Shown piece by piece: positions 50,264-58,942 of a stretch of 64,000 bases of DNA. Every line of letters begins with the position of its first letter. Position 1 is the first letter of the stretch. Source of the DNA: Candidatus Tepidifontimicrobium thermophilum. GTDB taxonomy: Bacteria; Sysuimicrobiota; Sysuimicrobiia; Sysuimicrobiales; Sysuimicrobiaceae. Below the pieces are notes generated by a model. It was not told the origin of the DNA and made no database searches. It saw only the letters and a program-made list of their open reading frames with translations. The stretch is from positions 89,836-153,835 of the forward strand of contig JAVKKH010000003.1 of NCBI GenBank assembly GCA_031296405.1, given 5' to 3'. The position numbers and the translations under genes were made by a program.

Positions 50264-51361
50264 ATGAAGGCGGCAGTACTGCCGGAGGTCGGAGCGGGGC
50301 TGCGGGTGGAGGATCTGCGCGACCCGCGCCCGCACGCGGGCGAGGTCCTGGTCCGTGTGCGAGCCTGCGGAGTATGCCACACGGACCTGCACGTGATTAA
50401 GGGCGAGGTGAAGTTCCCCACCCCCTGCGTCCTCGGCCACGAGATCAGCGGAGTGGTGGAGGAGGTGGGGCCCGGGGTAGACGGGCTGCGTCCCGGACAA
50501 GCGGTGGCCTGCGCCTTCATCATGCCCTGCGGCACGTGCTTCTACTGCGTCCGCGGGGAAGAGGACCTGTGCGAGCATTTCTTCGAGTACAACCGCCTAC
50601 GGGGGACTCTGTACGACGGCCAGACGCGGCTGTACCGGCCCGACGGGTCCCCCGTGTGGATGTACTCCATGGGGGGGCTGGCGGAGTACGCGGTGGTCCC
50701 CGCCACGGACGTGTTCCCGGTCCCCGAGGGACTTCCCCTTGACCGCGCCGCGGTTTTGGGCTGTGCAGTGTTCACCGCCTTCGGTGCCCTCCGCAACGCC
50801 GCCCGGCTGCAGCCGGGGGAGTCGGTGGCCGTATTCGCCACCGGCGGGGTGGGTTCAGCCCTGGTGGAGCTCGCACGCGCCTTCGGTGCCTACCCTATCG
50901 TCGCCGTGGACGTCCGACCGGAGAAGCTGGAGGCGGCCAAGGAGCTCGGAGCCACCCACGTGGTGAACGCCGCGGAGGCGAGGCCGCAGGACGCGGTGCG
51001 GGAGGTCACCGCAGGTCGTGGGGTGGACGTTGCGTTCGAAGCCCTGGGCCGGCCGGAGACCTTCGTGCAGGCGGTGGAGTCGGTTCGGGACGGCGGCCGG
51101 GCGGTGATGGTAGGGATCGCGCCGGTGGGAGTCACCGCGCCCGTGGAGATCACCCGGGTGGTCCGGCGGAAGATCCAGATCCTGGGTTCGTACGGAGCCC
51201 GGACGCGCACCGACATGCCCCTGGTCTTGTCCCTGGCCCAGCGGGGAGCGATCCACCTGGACCGGCTGGTGACGCGGCAGTTCTCCCTGGAGCAGGCGGA
51301 CGAGGCGTACCGGCTGTTGGACCAAGGGGCCATCGTGGGACGTGCGGTGGTGGTGGTCTGA
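50264..51361 (+). CDS. Zinc-dependent alcohol dehydrogenase family protein
   Basis: A 365-residue medium-chain dehydrogenase. Catalytic-zinc motif ACGVCHTDLHV and GHE (GHEISGVV), and structural-zinc cysteines in CGTCFYCVRGEEDLC are all present; the NAD-binding motif is VFATGGVGSALVELA. It lies 11 bp after mmsA. With MmsA it could oxidise a hydroxy acid or alcohol to the semialdehyde that MmsA takes on (inference). Confidence 0.9.
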   Translation: MKAAVLPEVGAGLRVEDLRDPRPHAGEVLVRVRACGVCHTDLHVIKGEVKFPTPCVLGHEISGVVEEVGPGVDGLRPGQAVACAFIMPCGTCFYCVRGEEDLCEHFFEYNRLRGTLYDGQTRLYRPDGSPVWMYSMGGLAEYAVVPATDVFPVPEGLPLDRAAVLGCAVFTAFGALRNAARLQPGESVAVFATGGVGSALVELARAFGAYPIVAVDVRPEKLEAAKELGATHVVNAAEARPQDAVREVTAGRGVDVAFEALGRPETFVQAVESVRDGGRAVMVGIAPVGVTAPVEITRVVRRKIQILGSYGARTRTDMPLVLSLAQRGAIHLDRLVTRQFSLEQADEAYRLLDQGAIVGRAVVVV

Positions 51362-51465
51362 CGGGTACCCGTGCCCTCGCCGCGGAGCCCGGGACCCACC
51401 GGCTCGGGGCGGTGCGGCCGGGTTGTGTCTAGCTGAACTTTCAAGATCAAGAAGGGGGTGTTGAG

Positions 51466-52602
51466 GTGCGAGGGAAGGCGTGGCTGACGAAAGCTGCCGC
51501 AGCGCTGCTCGTGGTGGCGCTGGCCGTGGTGGGCATCCAGACCCTCGGCCGGGCCCAGCGGCCCATAACCCTGAAGATCGAGTCCAGCTATCCCGCGGGG
51601 ACCCAGGCGTGGATCTGGCTGACGGAGTACTACAAGCCTGCGGTGGAGGAGATGTCCGCGGGACGCCTGCGGATCGACGCGCTCCCGCCGGGCGCGGTGG
51701 TGCCCGCCTTTGAGGTGGCGGACGCCGTGAACAAGGGCGTGCTGGACGGCGGGGTCACGCAGGGAATGTACTACGTAGGGAAGCACCCCGCGGGCGCTCT
51801 GTTCTCTACGGTCCCCGGCGGTCCCTTCGGGATGACCTTCATCGACGTCATGGCGTGGTTCTTCTACGGGGGCGGGTCGGAGCTGCACCAGCGCTACTAC
51901 AACGAGGCCCTCCGGATGCCCAACATCGGGAAAGTCATCCCGGCCATCAACTGGGGCCCCCAGTGGTTCGGTTGGTTCAAGAAGCCCATCCGCTCCATGG
52001 CGGACATGCGGGGTCTCAAGTACCGCATCCCGGGGATCGCAGGGGACGTGTGGAAGGAGCTGGGCGTCAGCGTGGTGGTCCTGCCGGGCGGGGAGATCCT
52101 GCCCGCGGGTGAGCGGGGCGTCATTGACGCGGCAGAGTGGGCCTTCCCCTACGACGACATCCGCCTGGGCTTCCACAACGTCTGGAAGTACTTCCACACC
52201 CCCGAGGCGCACTCATACCGGGAGAACGCGGAGCTGATGTTCAACAAGCAGGTCTGGGACGGGCTGTCGGCGGACCTCAAGCGGATCCTGGAGGAGGCAG
52301 CCCACGCCTCCACCCTGCGCCTGTGGGCCCGGCACCTGGTGGACAATGCTCGGACCGCCCAGGAGCTGCGCACGAAGTACGGGGTGACCATTGTCCGGAC
52401 TCCGGATGACGTGGCCAAAGGCTATCTGGAGGCGTGGGACAAGAAGGTCGTCACCAAGTTCCTGCAGGACCCATTCTTCCGGGAGGTGTGGCGATCCCAG
52501 CAGAACTTCGCCCGGCTCGTGGTTCCGTACCGCCGGGACACGGAGCCCGACTACCGGACCTACGCGGACTGGTACTGGAAGGGGATCCGCGCGGCCCGCT
52601 GA
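51466..52602 (+). CDS. TRAP transporter substrate-binding protein (DctP/TakP type)
   Basis: A 378-residue extracytoplasmic TRAP receptor from GTG 51466 (AAGAAGGGGGTGTTGAG upstream). A signal peptide (KAWLTKAAAALLVVALAVVG) is cut near residue 30. LPGGEILPAGERGVIDAAEW and PYDDIRLGFHNVWKYF are close to TakP, the 2-oxo-monocarboxylate receptor, so a short organic acid is the likely ligand. It precedes the permease genes. Confidence 0.92.
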   Translation: MRGKAWLTKAAAALLVVALAVVGIQTLGRAQRPITLKIESSYPAGTQAWIWLTEYYKPAVEEMSAGRLRIDALPPGAVVPAFEVADAVNKGVLDGGVTQGMYYVGKHPAGALFSTVPGGPFGMTFIDVMAWFFYGGGSELHQRYYNEALRMPNIGKVIPAINWGPQWFGWFKKPIRSMADMRGLKYRIPGIAGDVWKELGVSVVVLPGGEILPAGERGVIDAAEWAFPYDDIRLGFHNVWKYFHTPEAHSYRENAELMFNKQVWDGLSADLKRILEEAAHASTLRLWARHLVDNARTAQELRTKYGVTIVRTPDDVAKGYLEAWDKKVVTKFLQDPFFREVWRSQQNFARLVVPYRRDTEPDYRTYADWYWKGIRAAR

Positions 52603-52632
52603 CGGGCTGGCATGACCACCAGCCGGCGCGCC

Positions 52633-52663
52633 CCGGGCCCCCGGCAAGCTGTCGGGGGCCCGG
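52633..52663 (+). promoter_or_regulatory. Stable intercistronic hairpin in the TRAP operon
   Basis: CCGGGCCCCCG and CGGGGGCCCGG form a perfect 11-bp stem with a 9-base loop between the binding-protein gene and the small permease gene. No T-run follows, so it probably protects the upstream mRNA end or partly attenuates, giving more receptor than permease. Confidence 0.6.
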
Positions 52664-52690
52664 TCGCGCCTGGACGTCAAGGAGGCAGGA

Positions 52691-53290
52691 ATGGTAGACG
52701 GGGAGGTCGTACGAGCCCAACAGATGAAGGAGGCGGTCCCGCAGGCACCCGACGACCCCCTGGAGGCGTTGCCCGCCGTCCTCCAATGGCTGGTCCGGCG
52801 GATCGATGGATTCACCCAGCGGACGGGCCAGGTGGTCAGCTGGCTCACGGTGCCCATGGTGTTCTCGCTTTGCTACGAGGTCATCAGCCGTAAGTTCCTC
52901 GGGCGCGCCACCGTGTGGTCCTACGACGTCACCTACATGCTGTACGGAAGCCTGTTCATGCTGGCGGCAGGCTTCACCCTCCTACGCAAGGAGCACATCC
53001 GGACGGACTTCTTCTACGCCCGGTGGCCCGTGCGCACCCAGGCCCTGGTGGACGTCCTGGCGTACGTGTTGGTCTTCTTCCCCGCCATGGCGTTCTTCCT
53101 GTGGAAGGGGACGGAGATGGCAGTACACTCCTGGCAGCTTCGGGAGCTTTCAGAGGCGAGCCCCTGGCGGCCGCCCCTTTACCCCTTCCGGACCGTGCTG
53201 CCCGTGGGCTCTGCAGTGCTCCTGCTCCAGGGCATCTCCGAGTTCCTGAAGGCGCTGGCCGCCCTGCGCACGGGGAGGTGGCCGGAATGA
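52691..53290 (+). CDS. TRAP transporter small permease subunit (DctQ/TakQ type)
   Basis: A 199-residue four-helix membrane protein. A hydrophilic N-terminal arm of about 50 residues precedes the helices; LRKEHIRTDFFY between helices 2 and 3 is the family's typical charged loop. ATG follows AAGGAGG. Its stop overlaps the ATG of the large subunit (ATGA). Confidence 0.9.
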   Translation: MVDGEVVRAQQMKEAVPQAPDDPLEALPAVLQWLVRRIDGFTQRTGQVVSWLTVPMVFSLCYEVISRKFLGRATVWSYDVTYMLYGSLFMLAAGFTLLRKEHIRTDFFYARWPVRTQALVDVLAYVLVFFPAMAFFLWKGTEMAVHSWQLRELSEASPWRPPLYPFRTVLPVGSAVLLLQGISEFLKALAALRTGRWPE

Positions 53291-54633
53291 GCCCGGAAGC
53301 CCTGGGCTTCGTCCTCCTGGCGGCGCTACTGTCGGGGATCTTCGGGGGGTTCCCCATCGCCTTCACCCTCGTGGTGCTCACCGCGGTTTTCGGCTATATC
53401 GGCATGGGGACCCGAGTGTTCGACCTCATGGCCTTTCAGGCGTGGGCCTTGATGAAGGAAGAGACGCTGGCCGCAGTCCCCCTGTTCCTTTTCATGGGCT
53501 ACCTGCTGGAGGAGGCGGGCTTGATGGACCGTCTCTTCCGCGGGTTCCAGAAGCTGTTCGGAGGCGTCCGCGGTTCCCTGTACCTCGGCGTGCTGATCAC
53601 GGGAACCATCTTCGCGGCCGCCACCGGTATCATCGGGGCCTCCGTGACCCTCCTGGGGATCATGGCAGGCAGCGCCATGAAGCGCAGCGGGTACGACCCC
53701 AGCCTGTCCGCGGGAGTCATCACCGCCGCGGGCTGCCTGGGGATCCTGATCCCGCCCAGCGTGATGCTGGTCACCATGGGGCCGGTGGTGGGGGTCTCCA
53801 TCGTGAAACTGTTCGCAGCGGCCATCTTCCCGGGGTTGCTCCTGTCTGGGCTGTACATCCTCTACGCGGTCGCGAAGAGCTATCTGCGTCCGCGCCTCGC
53901 CCCCCTGGTCCCGGAGCAGGAGCGGGCCAGCAGCCTAAGGGAAGGGCTGCGGGAACTGCTGGTGGGCATGGTCCCGGTGACCACCCTGATCCTGGCGGCG
54001 CTGGGCAGTATCCTCGCCGGGTGGGCCACCCCCACGGAGGCCGCAGCCATGGGAGCGGCGGGGGCCTGGATCCTGGCGGTCGCCTACCGCCGGTTCACGG
54101 TGCGGGGGCTGCAGCAGGCTCTGGTGCGGACCGCTTCCACCTCCAGCATGATCCTGTTCCTCGCGGTGGCCTCCAACATGTACGGGGCCGTGTTCACCCG
54201 GCTGGGCACCGGGACGTGGATCGCAGAGCAGGTGCTGAACTCCGGGGTAGCTCCCGGGGTGATCGTGGTCCTGCTAATGCTGGTGATCTTCGTCCTGGGC
54301 TGGCCGCTGGAGTGGCCGGCCATCGTGTACATTTTCCTGCCCATTTTCGTGCCCGTGGTGGAGGGGATCCGGTTGCCGGGGATCGAGAGCACCCCGGACA
54401 AACTCCTCTGGTTCAGCACCCTGGTGGCCGTGAACCTGCAGACCGCGTTTCTTTCCCCGCCCGTGGCCATGGCCGCCTATTACCTGAAGGCGGTAGTTCC
54501 AGAGTGGGAGCTCAGCCAGATCTACCGGGGCATGATGGAGTTCATGATCTTGCAGGTGGTGGGCCTAGTGGTGGTACTCCTGTACCCGCCCATCGCCCTC
54601 TGGCTGCCCACCCGGCTGTTCGGGGGCGGGTGA
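53287..54633 (+). CDS. TRAP transporter large permease subunit (DctM/TakM type)
   Basis: A 448-residue, roughly 12-helix membrane protein that couples sodium flux to substrate uptake. FIGGFPIAFTL-like start (IFGGFPIAFTLVVL), PLFLFMGYLLEEAGLMDRLF, and GILIPPSVMLV are hallmarks. ATG 53287 overlaps the DctQ stop. It ends 40 bp from the convergent regulator gene. Confidence 0.93.
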   Translation: MSPEALGFVLLAALLSGIFGGFPIAFTLVVLTAVFGYIGMGTRVFDLMAFQAWALMKEETLAAVPLFLFMGYLLEEAGLMDRLFRGFQKLFGGVRGSLYLGVLITGTIFAAATGIIGASVTLLGIMAGSAMKRSGYDPSLSAGVITAAGCLGILIPPSVMLVTMGPVVGVSIVKLFAAAIFPGLLLSGLYILYAVAKSYLRPRLAPLVPEQERASSLREGLRELLVGMVPVTTLILAALGSILAGWATPTEAAAMGAAGAWILAVAYRRFTVRGLQQALVRTASTSSMILFLAVASNMYGAVFTRLGTGTWIAEQVLNSGVAPGVIVVLLMLVIFVLGWPLEWPAIVYIFLPIFVPVVEGIRLPGIESTPDKLLWFSTLVAVNLQTAFLSPPVAMAAYYLKAVVPEWELSQIYRGMMEFMILQVVGLVVVLLYPPIALWLPTRLFGGG

Positions 54634-54673
54634 AGGCCCGCGATCTCCGCCTTTCGGAAAGGTACGTGGGAGT

Positions 54674-56251
54674 TCAGGAGGATCGTAGGGAGTCCCACGC
54701 CACCGCCAGCTGCAGGCGCAGGCGCAGGTCGGGGTCGTCCAGGGAGGCGCCGAGGAGCTCCTCGATCCGGGCTACCCGGTGGCGCAGGGTGTTCCAGTGG
54801 ACCCCCAGGGACCGGGCGGCCGCCCGCTGGTTGAACGCCGCCGCCACCAGCGCCCGCGCGGTGTCGTACAGCGCAGGGCTGGCTTCCCGCAGGCGTCCCA
54901 GGGTGGTCTGCTCCAGGGCTTCCAGGGCGTCCCGGTCTTGGCACGAGTGGAGGATCCGCAGGATCAGCGAGTCCTCGTACCACCACACGCCCGCGCCACG
55001 GACAACCGACAGCACGGCCTGCGCCTCCTGGAGGCTGGCGCGCAACTGGGCGTGGTGGGGCCGGGGCCGACCGACCGCCAGCACCACGGGCTGGTCGGGC
55101 AGCTGGGCGCGCAGCAAAGCGTAGACGGCCTGAATCCGGTCCCGCAGACGCGAGGGGGGAGGTCCCGCGGGGAGCAGCACGACCACCTGGTTCAGCTGGA
55201 AGGCGGTAAACCCTCTGAGCTGCACGCTGCGGAGGGCGTGCTCGACCGCCTCGCCCAGGCGGTGGCGGAGCCGGAAGTCCTCCGTGGAGACCAGCGGCCT
55301 CAGGGACGCCCGTCCGTCTGGACCGAGGGGGACCGCCACCGCAATCAGGTAGGCAGCGTCCAGGTCGAAGCCCAGCAGCTGCGCCCGCTCCCGCAACGCA
55401 GGGTCGTCTGCAAGCCGGCCCTGGAGGACCGCCTCCACGAAGGTGCTGCGTACCCGGGCCTCCGCGTCCGCCACCGCCTGCTGACGGAGGAGGTGCAGGC
55501 CCAGGACCAGACTGGCGTGGTCGGCGGCACGGAAGTCGATGTCGCGGAAGGGCCTATCTGGCGCCGCGACCAGCACCAGGTAAGCGGGCGTCCCCGCACC
55601 GGTACGTACGGAACGGGAAAACGCCCGGGTGCCGTCCCTCAGGGCGACGGGTGAGCCGTCGGGTTCAGGCGGCAGCTCCACCTCGGCCTGCAGGACGCGG
55701 AACACCTCCTCAGGGCCTGCCAGCAGCTTGCCCCGGCCATCCACCACCAGGGCCTGGCGCCCCAGCAAGTTTTCCAGCCGGGAGAGGATGTCCGCCAGCG
55801 CTTCCGCTTCCAGGGCGGCTTCCGTGAGCTGGCGGTGGATCCGTTCGGACCGCTCCAGGGACTCAAAGTGGGTGCGGATGATGGCCCGGTTGATGGTTTC
55901 GGTCAGGTCCACGAAGGACACGTCCTGGTCCGCTTCCAGGACCGCCACGCCGGTCCGAGTAGCCTCTTCCACCACCGCAGGCGGGGTCCCGGGGAAGAAG
56001 GCGCCGCCGGCCCGGAACAGGATGGCGGCCACCCCTGCCCGTTCGAGGTCCCGGACGATCCGTCGCTGCTCCTCGGGATCTTGGGGCCAGCTGTAGGCGG
56101 TGGTCAGGAGGAGCTCCCCTCCGTGCAGCCACGGCAGGACCTCCGGCCACGTGTGCACCCAACGCACCGGCCGGTCCAGTCCCCCGTCTACGAGAACTCG
56201 CACCCCGGCAAGTTCCGGGAAGGTAAGGATGTCCCTGACCCTGAGCGACAC
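54674..56251 (-). CDS. PucR-family transcriptional regulator
   Basis: A 525-residue regulator: N-terminal PucR domain (about residues 1-125: VRDILTFPELAGVRVLVDGG, RWVHTWPE), a central GGDEF-like fold (about 260-400) and a C-terminal PucR/CdaR helix-turn-helix (NQRAAARSLGVHWNTLRHRVARIEELLG, about 470-500). Such proteins govern purine, amino-acid or organic-acid catabolism. GTG start at 56251. It is divergent from the Liv-type binding protein gene at 56337 and converges on the TRAP operon, so either transport system could be its target. Confidence 0.88.
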   Translation of the reverse strand: MSLRVRDILTFPELAGVRVLVDGGLDRPVRWVHTWPEVLPWLHGGELLLTTAYSWPQDPEEQRRIVRDLERAGVAAILFRAGGAFFPGTPPAVVEEATRTGVAVLEADQDVSFVDLTETINRAIIRTHFESLERSERIHRQLTEAALEAEALADILSRLENLLGRQALVVDGRGKLLAGPEEVFRVLQAEVELPPEPDGSPVALRDGTRAFSRSVRTGAGTPAYLVLVAAPDRPFRDIDFRAADHASLVLGLHLLRQQAVADAEARVRSTFVEAVLQGRLADDPALRERAQLLGFDLDAAYLIAVAVPLGPDGRASLRPLVSTEDFRLRHRLGEAVEHALRSVQLRGFTAFQLNQVVVLLPAGPPPSRLRDRIQAVYALLRAQLPDQPVVLAVGRPRPHHAQLRASLQEAQAVLSVVRGAGVWWYEDSLILRILHSCQDRDALEALEQTTLGRLREASPALYDTARALVAAAFNQRAAARSLGVHWNTLRHRVARIEELLGASLDDPDLRLRLQLAVAWDSLRSS

Positions 56252-56336
56252 TTTTTACCGTTCTTTCTGTGTTGGTGTTTTTATGATACTGTAGCAAAAA
56301 CCAGCGCTCGAACTCGTGACTACCGCACCTTGAGTC
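56252..56336. promoter_or_regulatory. Divergent regulatory region between the PucR regulator and the Liv cluster
   Basis: These 85 bp include an AT-rich patch (about 56262-56300) rare in this window. TATGAT (56282-56287) could be a -10 box for the plus strand and TATCAT the reverse for the minus strand; neither has a clear -35. No inverted repeat I would call an operator stands out. Confidence 0.4.
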
Positions 56337-57593
56337 ATGCCAGCAGCGAACTCTATCATGGCGGCCGTGCGGCGGAAAGGGGTACGCCCGACGCGCCGGC
56401 GGGATTCCATCGCGGTGGGGTGCTTGTACCCGCTGACCGGGCGTGCCGCGCGTTACGGCCACGACTCCATTGTGGGCGCGGAGATGGCCGCGGAGGAGAT
56501 CAACACCTCCGGCGGGGTTCTGGGCAGGGAGCTGCGCCTGCTGTTCGCGGACGACCGGTCCGACCCCACCTACGCGGTGAAGGTGGCCCAGCGGTACATC
56601 CTGGAGGACCGGGTGGACTTCCTCATGGGGGTGGTGAGCAGCGCGGTGGCGCTGGCCGTCACCCAGGTTTCCCGGCACTTCGGGGTGGTGTTCGTGGGGA
56701 CCGACCACGCCTCCGCCCGGCTCACCCTCGAAGCCTTCCAGCCCTACTACTTCCGCGTCACCAACAACACCATGCAGTCCATGCGGGCGGGGGTCCTCTA
56801 CCTGGCCCGCCGGCCGTGGCGCCGGTTCTTCTACATCGGCCCGGACTACGAGTACGGCCACCGGCAGTGGCAGGACTTCCGGGAGTACCTCACCCGGGTG
56901 GTCCCCGACGCTCAGGTGCTGGGCGCGGTGTGGCCCAAGCTGTTCGAGCGGGACTACCGGCCCTTCCTGCGGGCCGTCCTGGACGCGAAGCCGGAGGTCC
57001 TGGTGCACGGGTTCTGGGGCGGAGACACCATCGCGTTCCTCGAACAGGCCGCGGAGGTCGGGTTGTTCGGACAGGTGCAGGTGGTGAGCTTCGATGCGGG
57101 GGGGAACTACGAGGTGTTTGAAGCGCTGGGGGACCGAATACCCGCCGGGCTGATCCTGAGCGCCCGGCACCACAACAACTTCCCCCTCACCGAAGCCAAC
57201 CGGCAGTTCGTGGAAGGGTTCTGGCGCCGGGCCCGCCGCTACCCTTCGTATACCGCCCACGGGGCGTACGTGGGCGTGCACTTCATCGCCCGGGCGGTGG
57301 AGCGGGCCGGCAGCCTGGACCCGGACGACGTGGTGCGGGCGGGGGAGGGTCTGGAGCTGCCCACCCCGAGGGACCGGGAGGGGTTCTGCTCCTGGATCCG
57401 CCCCGTGGACCACCAGGTGGTACAGGAGATGTACATCGGACGGACCCAGCCGTGCGACGAACTCCCGCCCGCCCGCTTCTTGCTGGGCGACTGGGAGGTG
57501 ATTCCCGCGGACGAACTGCTCCCCACGGAGGACGAGGTGCGGCGGGTCCGGGCGTCCGCGGCCGCCGCTCCCGGAGGCCACGCGGGGAGCTGA
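56337..57593 (+). CDS. Liv-type substrate-binding protein without evident signal peptide
   Basis: A 418-residue type 1 periplasmic-binding-fold protein (SIAVGCLYPLTGRAARYGHD, GAEMAAEEINTSGGVLGRELRL), like amide and urea receptors and AmiC. The N-terminus is hydrophilic and basic (VRRKGVRPTRRRDS) with no hydrophobic core, so it is either cytoplasmic (a ligand sensor, as AmiC is) or mis-started. ATG 56337 and ATG 56358 both lack a good ribosome-binding site. It stands divergent from the PucR regulator and before a second, secreted receptor. Confidence 0.82.
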   Translation: MPAANSIMAAVRRKGVRPTRRRDSIAVGCLYPLTGRAARYGHDSIVGAEMAAEEINTSGGVLGRELRLLFADDRSDPTYAVKVAQRYILEDRVDFLMGVVSSAVALAVTQVSRHFGVVFVGTDHASARLTLEAFQPYYFRVTNNTMQSMRAGVLYLARRPWRRFFYIGPDYEYGHRQWQDFREYLTRVVPDAQVLGAVWPKLFERDYRPFLRAVLDAKPEVLVHGFWGGDTIAFLEQAAEVGLFGQVQVVSFDAGGNYEVFEALGDRIPAGLILSARHHNNFPLTEANRQFVEGFWRRARRYPSYTAHGAYVGVHFIARAVERAGSLDPDDVVRAGEGLELPTPRDREGFCSWIRPVDHQVVQEMYIGRTQPCDELPPARFLLGDWEVIPADELLPTEDEVRRVRASAAAAPGGHAGS

Positions 57594-57616
57594 ACAACTC
57601 GGCAAGGGGGTGAGCC

Positions 57617-58936
57617 ATGGCACGTTCCGCGAAAGGGTGGCTTGCGGTCGGTCTCGCACTCGGGGTTCTCGTCACGGCGGTAGGGGTGCGGACCTGGGCG
57701 GGTCCAGTGCGTCCCGCGGAGGTCCGGGTCGGCATCGTCACGTTCCTGTCGGGAGCCGCGGCTGCGCCGTTCGGCATCCCCGCCCGCAACGCCGCAGAGG
57801 TGATCATCTCCGAACTGAACGCGGGCCGGGTCCCGGCTCCCTACAACACCCCGGGGATCGGCGGCGTGCCCATCCGCCCGGTGATCATCGACGAGGCAGG
57901 CGGTGCGGAAAAGCAGGTGGCCGAGCTACGCCGGCTGGTGCTGGACGAGCGGGTGGACCTCGTGATCGGATACATCTCCAGCGCGGACTGCCTTGCGGTG
58001 GCTCCGGTGGCGGAGGAGCTGCGGGCGCTGCTGGTGATGTTCGACTGCGGCACCAACCAGATTTTTGAGGAGCGGACGTACCGGTACGTGTTCCGCACCC
58101 ACGGCCATCAGATCCTGGACAACGTGGGGGCCGCCCGCTACATCCTACGCATCCGGCCGCAGGTGGCCACCATCGCGGGGATCAACCAGAACTACGCGTG
58201 GGGTCAGGACTCCTGGAACACCTTCCGCGACTCCATGCGGAAGCTGAAGCCGGACGTGCGGGTCCTGGCGGAGCAGTTCCCCAGGCTTTTCGCGGGCGAG
58301 TACTCCGCGGAGCTGTCGGCCCTCCTGGCCGCGCGGCCCGACGTGATCCACACCAGCTTCTGGGGGGGCGACCTGGAGAGCTTCCTGATCCAGGGCCTGC
58401 CGCGCCGGATCTACGAGCGCAGCACCCTGGTCCTCACTACGGGGGACACGGTCCTGCCGCGCTTGGGCCAGCAGATCCCGCCCGGGGTGGTGATCGGAGC
58501 CCGGGGCCCGCACGGCGCCCTGGCGCCCAACGTCCCACTCAACCGGTGGTTCCGGGAGGTGTACACCAATCGCTTCAACGTGCGGCCCGTGTACCCTTCG
58601 TACCACATGTCGCAGGCCATCTTCGGCGTGAAGCACGCCTACGAAAAGGCCCTGGCCGCCAACCGGGGAGCCTGGCCCACCAAGGAGCAGGTGGCCGCGG
58701 CCCTGCGGGGGGCGACCTTCGACACGCCCAGCGGGACCATCCGGATGGCGCTCGGGAACGGGCACCAGGCGGTGGAGGGGGTTGCCTACGGGATCACCAG
58801 CCGGTTCAACACCGCCACCAGGGAGATGGAGCTGACCCAGGTGTTCCACTTCCCCGCGGAGTGCGTAAACCCTCCGGAGGGGATGAAGAGCGAGGAGTGG
58901 ATCGCCCGTGGCTTCCCGGGAGCCCGGTGTCCGTAG
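57617..58936 (+). CDS. Liv-type ABC transporter substrate-binding protein
   Basis: A 439-residue receptor with a signal peptide (KGWLAVGLALGVLVTAVGV). The mature part begins VRVGIVTFLSGAAAAPFG and continues with a type 1 binding fold (WGGDLESFLIQGL). ATG follows AAGGGGGTGA. It shares several segments with the unsecreted protein just upstream (for example FWGGD), so the two may bind related ligands. Permease and ATPase genes follow directly. Confidence 0.9.
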   Translation: MARSAKGWLAVGLALGVLVTAVGVRTWAGPVRPAEVRVGIVTFLSGAAAAPFGIPARNAAEVIISELNAGRVPAPYNTPGIGGVPIRPVIIDEAGGAEKQVAELRRLVLDERVDLVIGYISSADCLAVAPVAEELRALLVMFDCGTNQIFEERTYRYVFRTHGHQILDNVGAARYILRIRPQVATIAGINQNYAWGQDSWNTFRDSMRKLKPDVRVLAEQFPRLFAGEYSAELSALLAARPDVIHTSFWGGDLESFLIQGLPRRIYERSTLVLTTGDTVLPRLGQQIPPGVVIGARGPHGALAPNVPLNRWFREVYTNRFNVRPVYPSYHMSQAIFGVKHAYEKALAANRGAWPTKEQVAAALRGATFDTPSGTIRMALGNGHQAVEGVAYGITSRFNTATREMELTQVFHFPAECVNPPEGMKSEEWIARGFPGARCP

Positions 58937-58942
58937 CACGAC

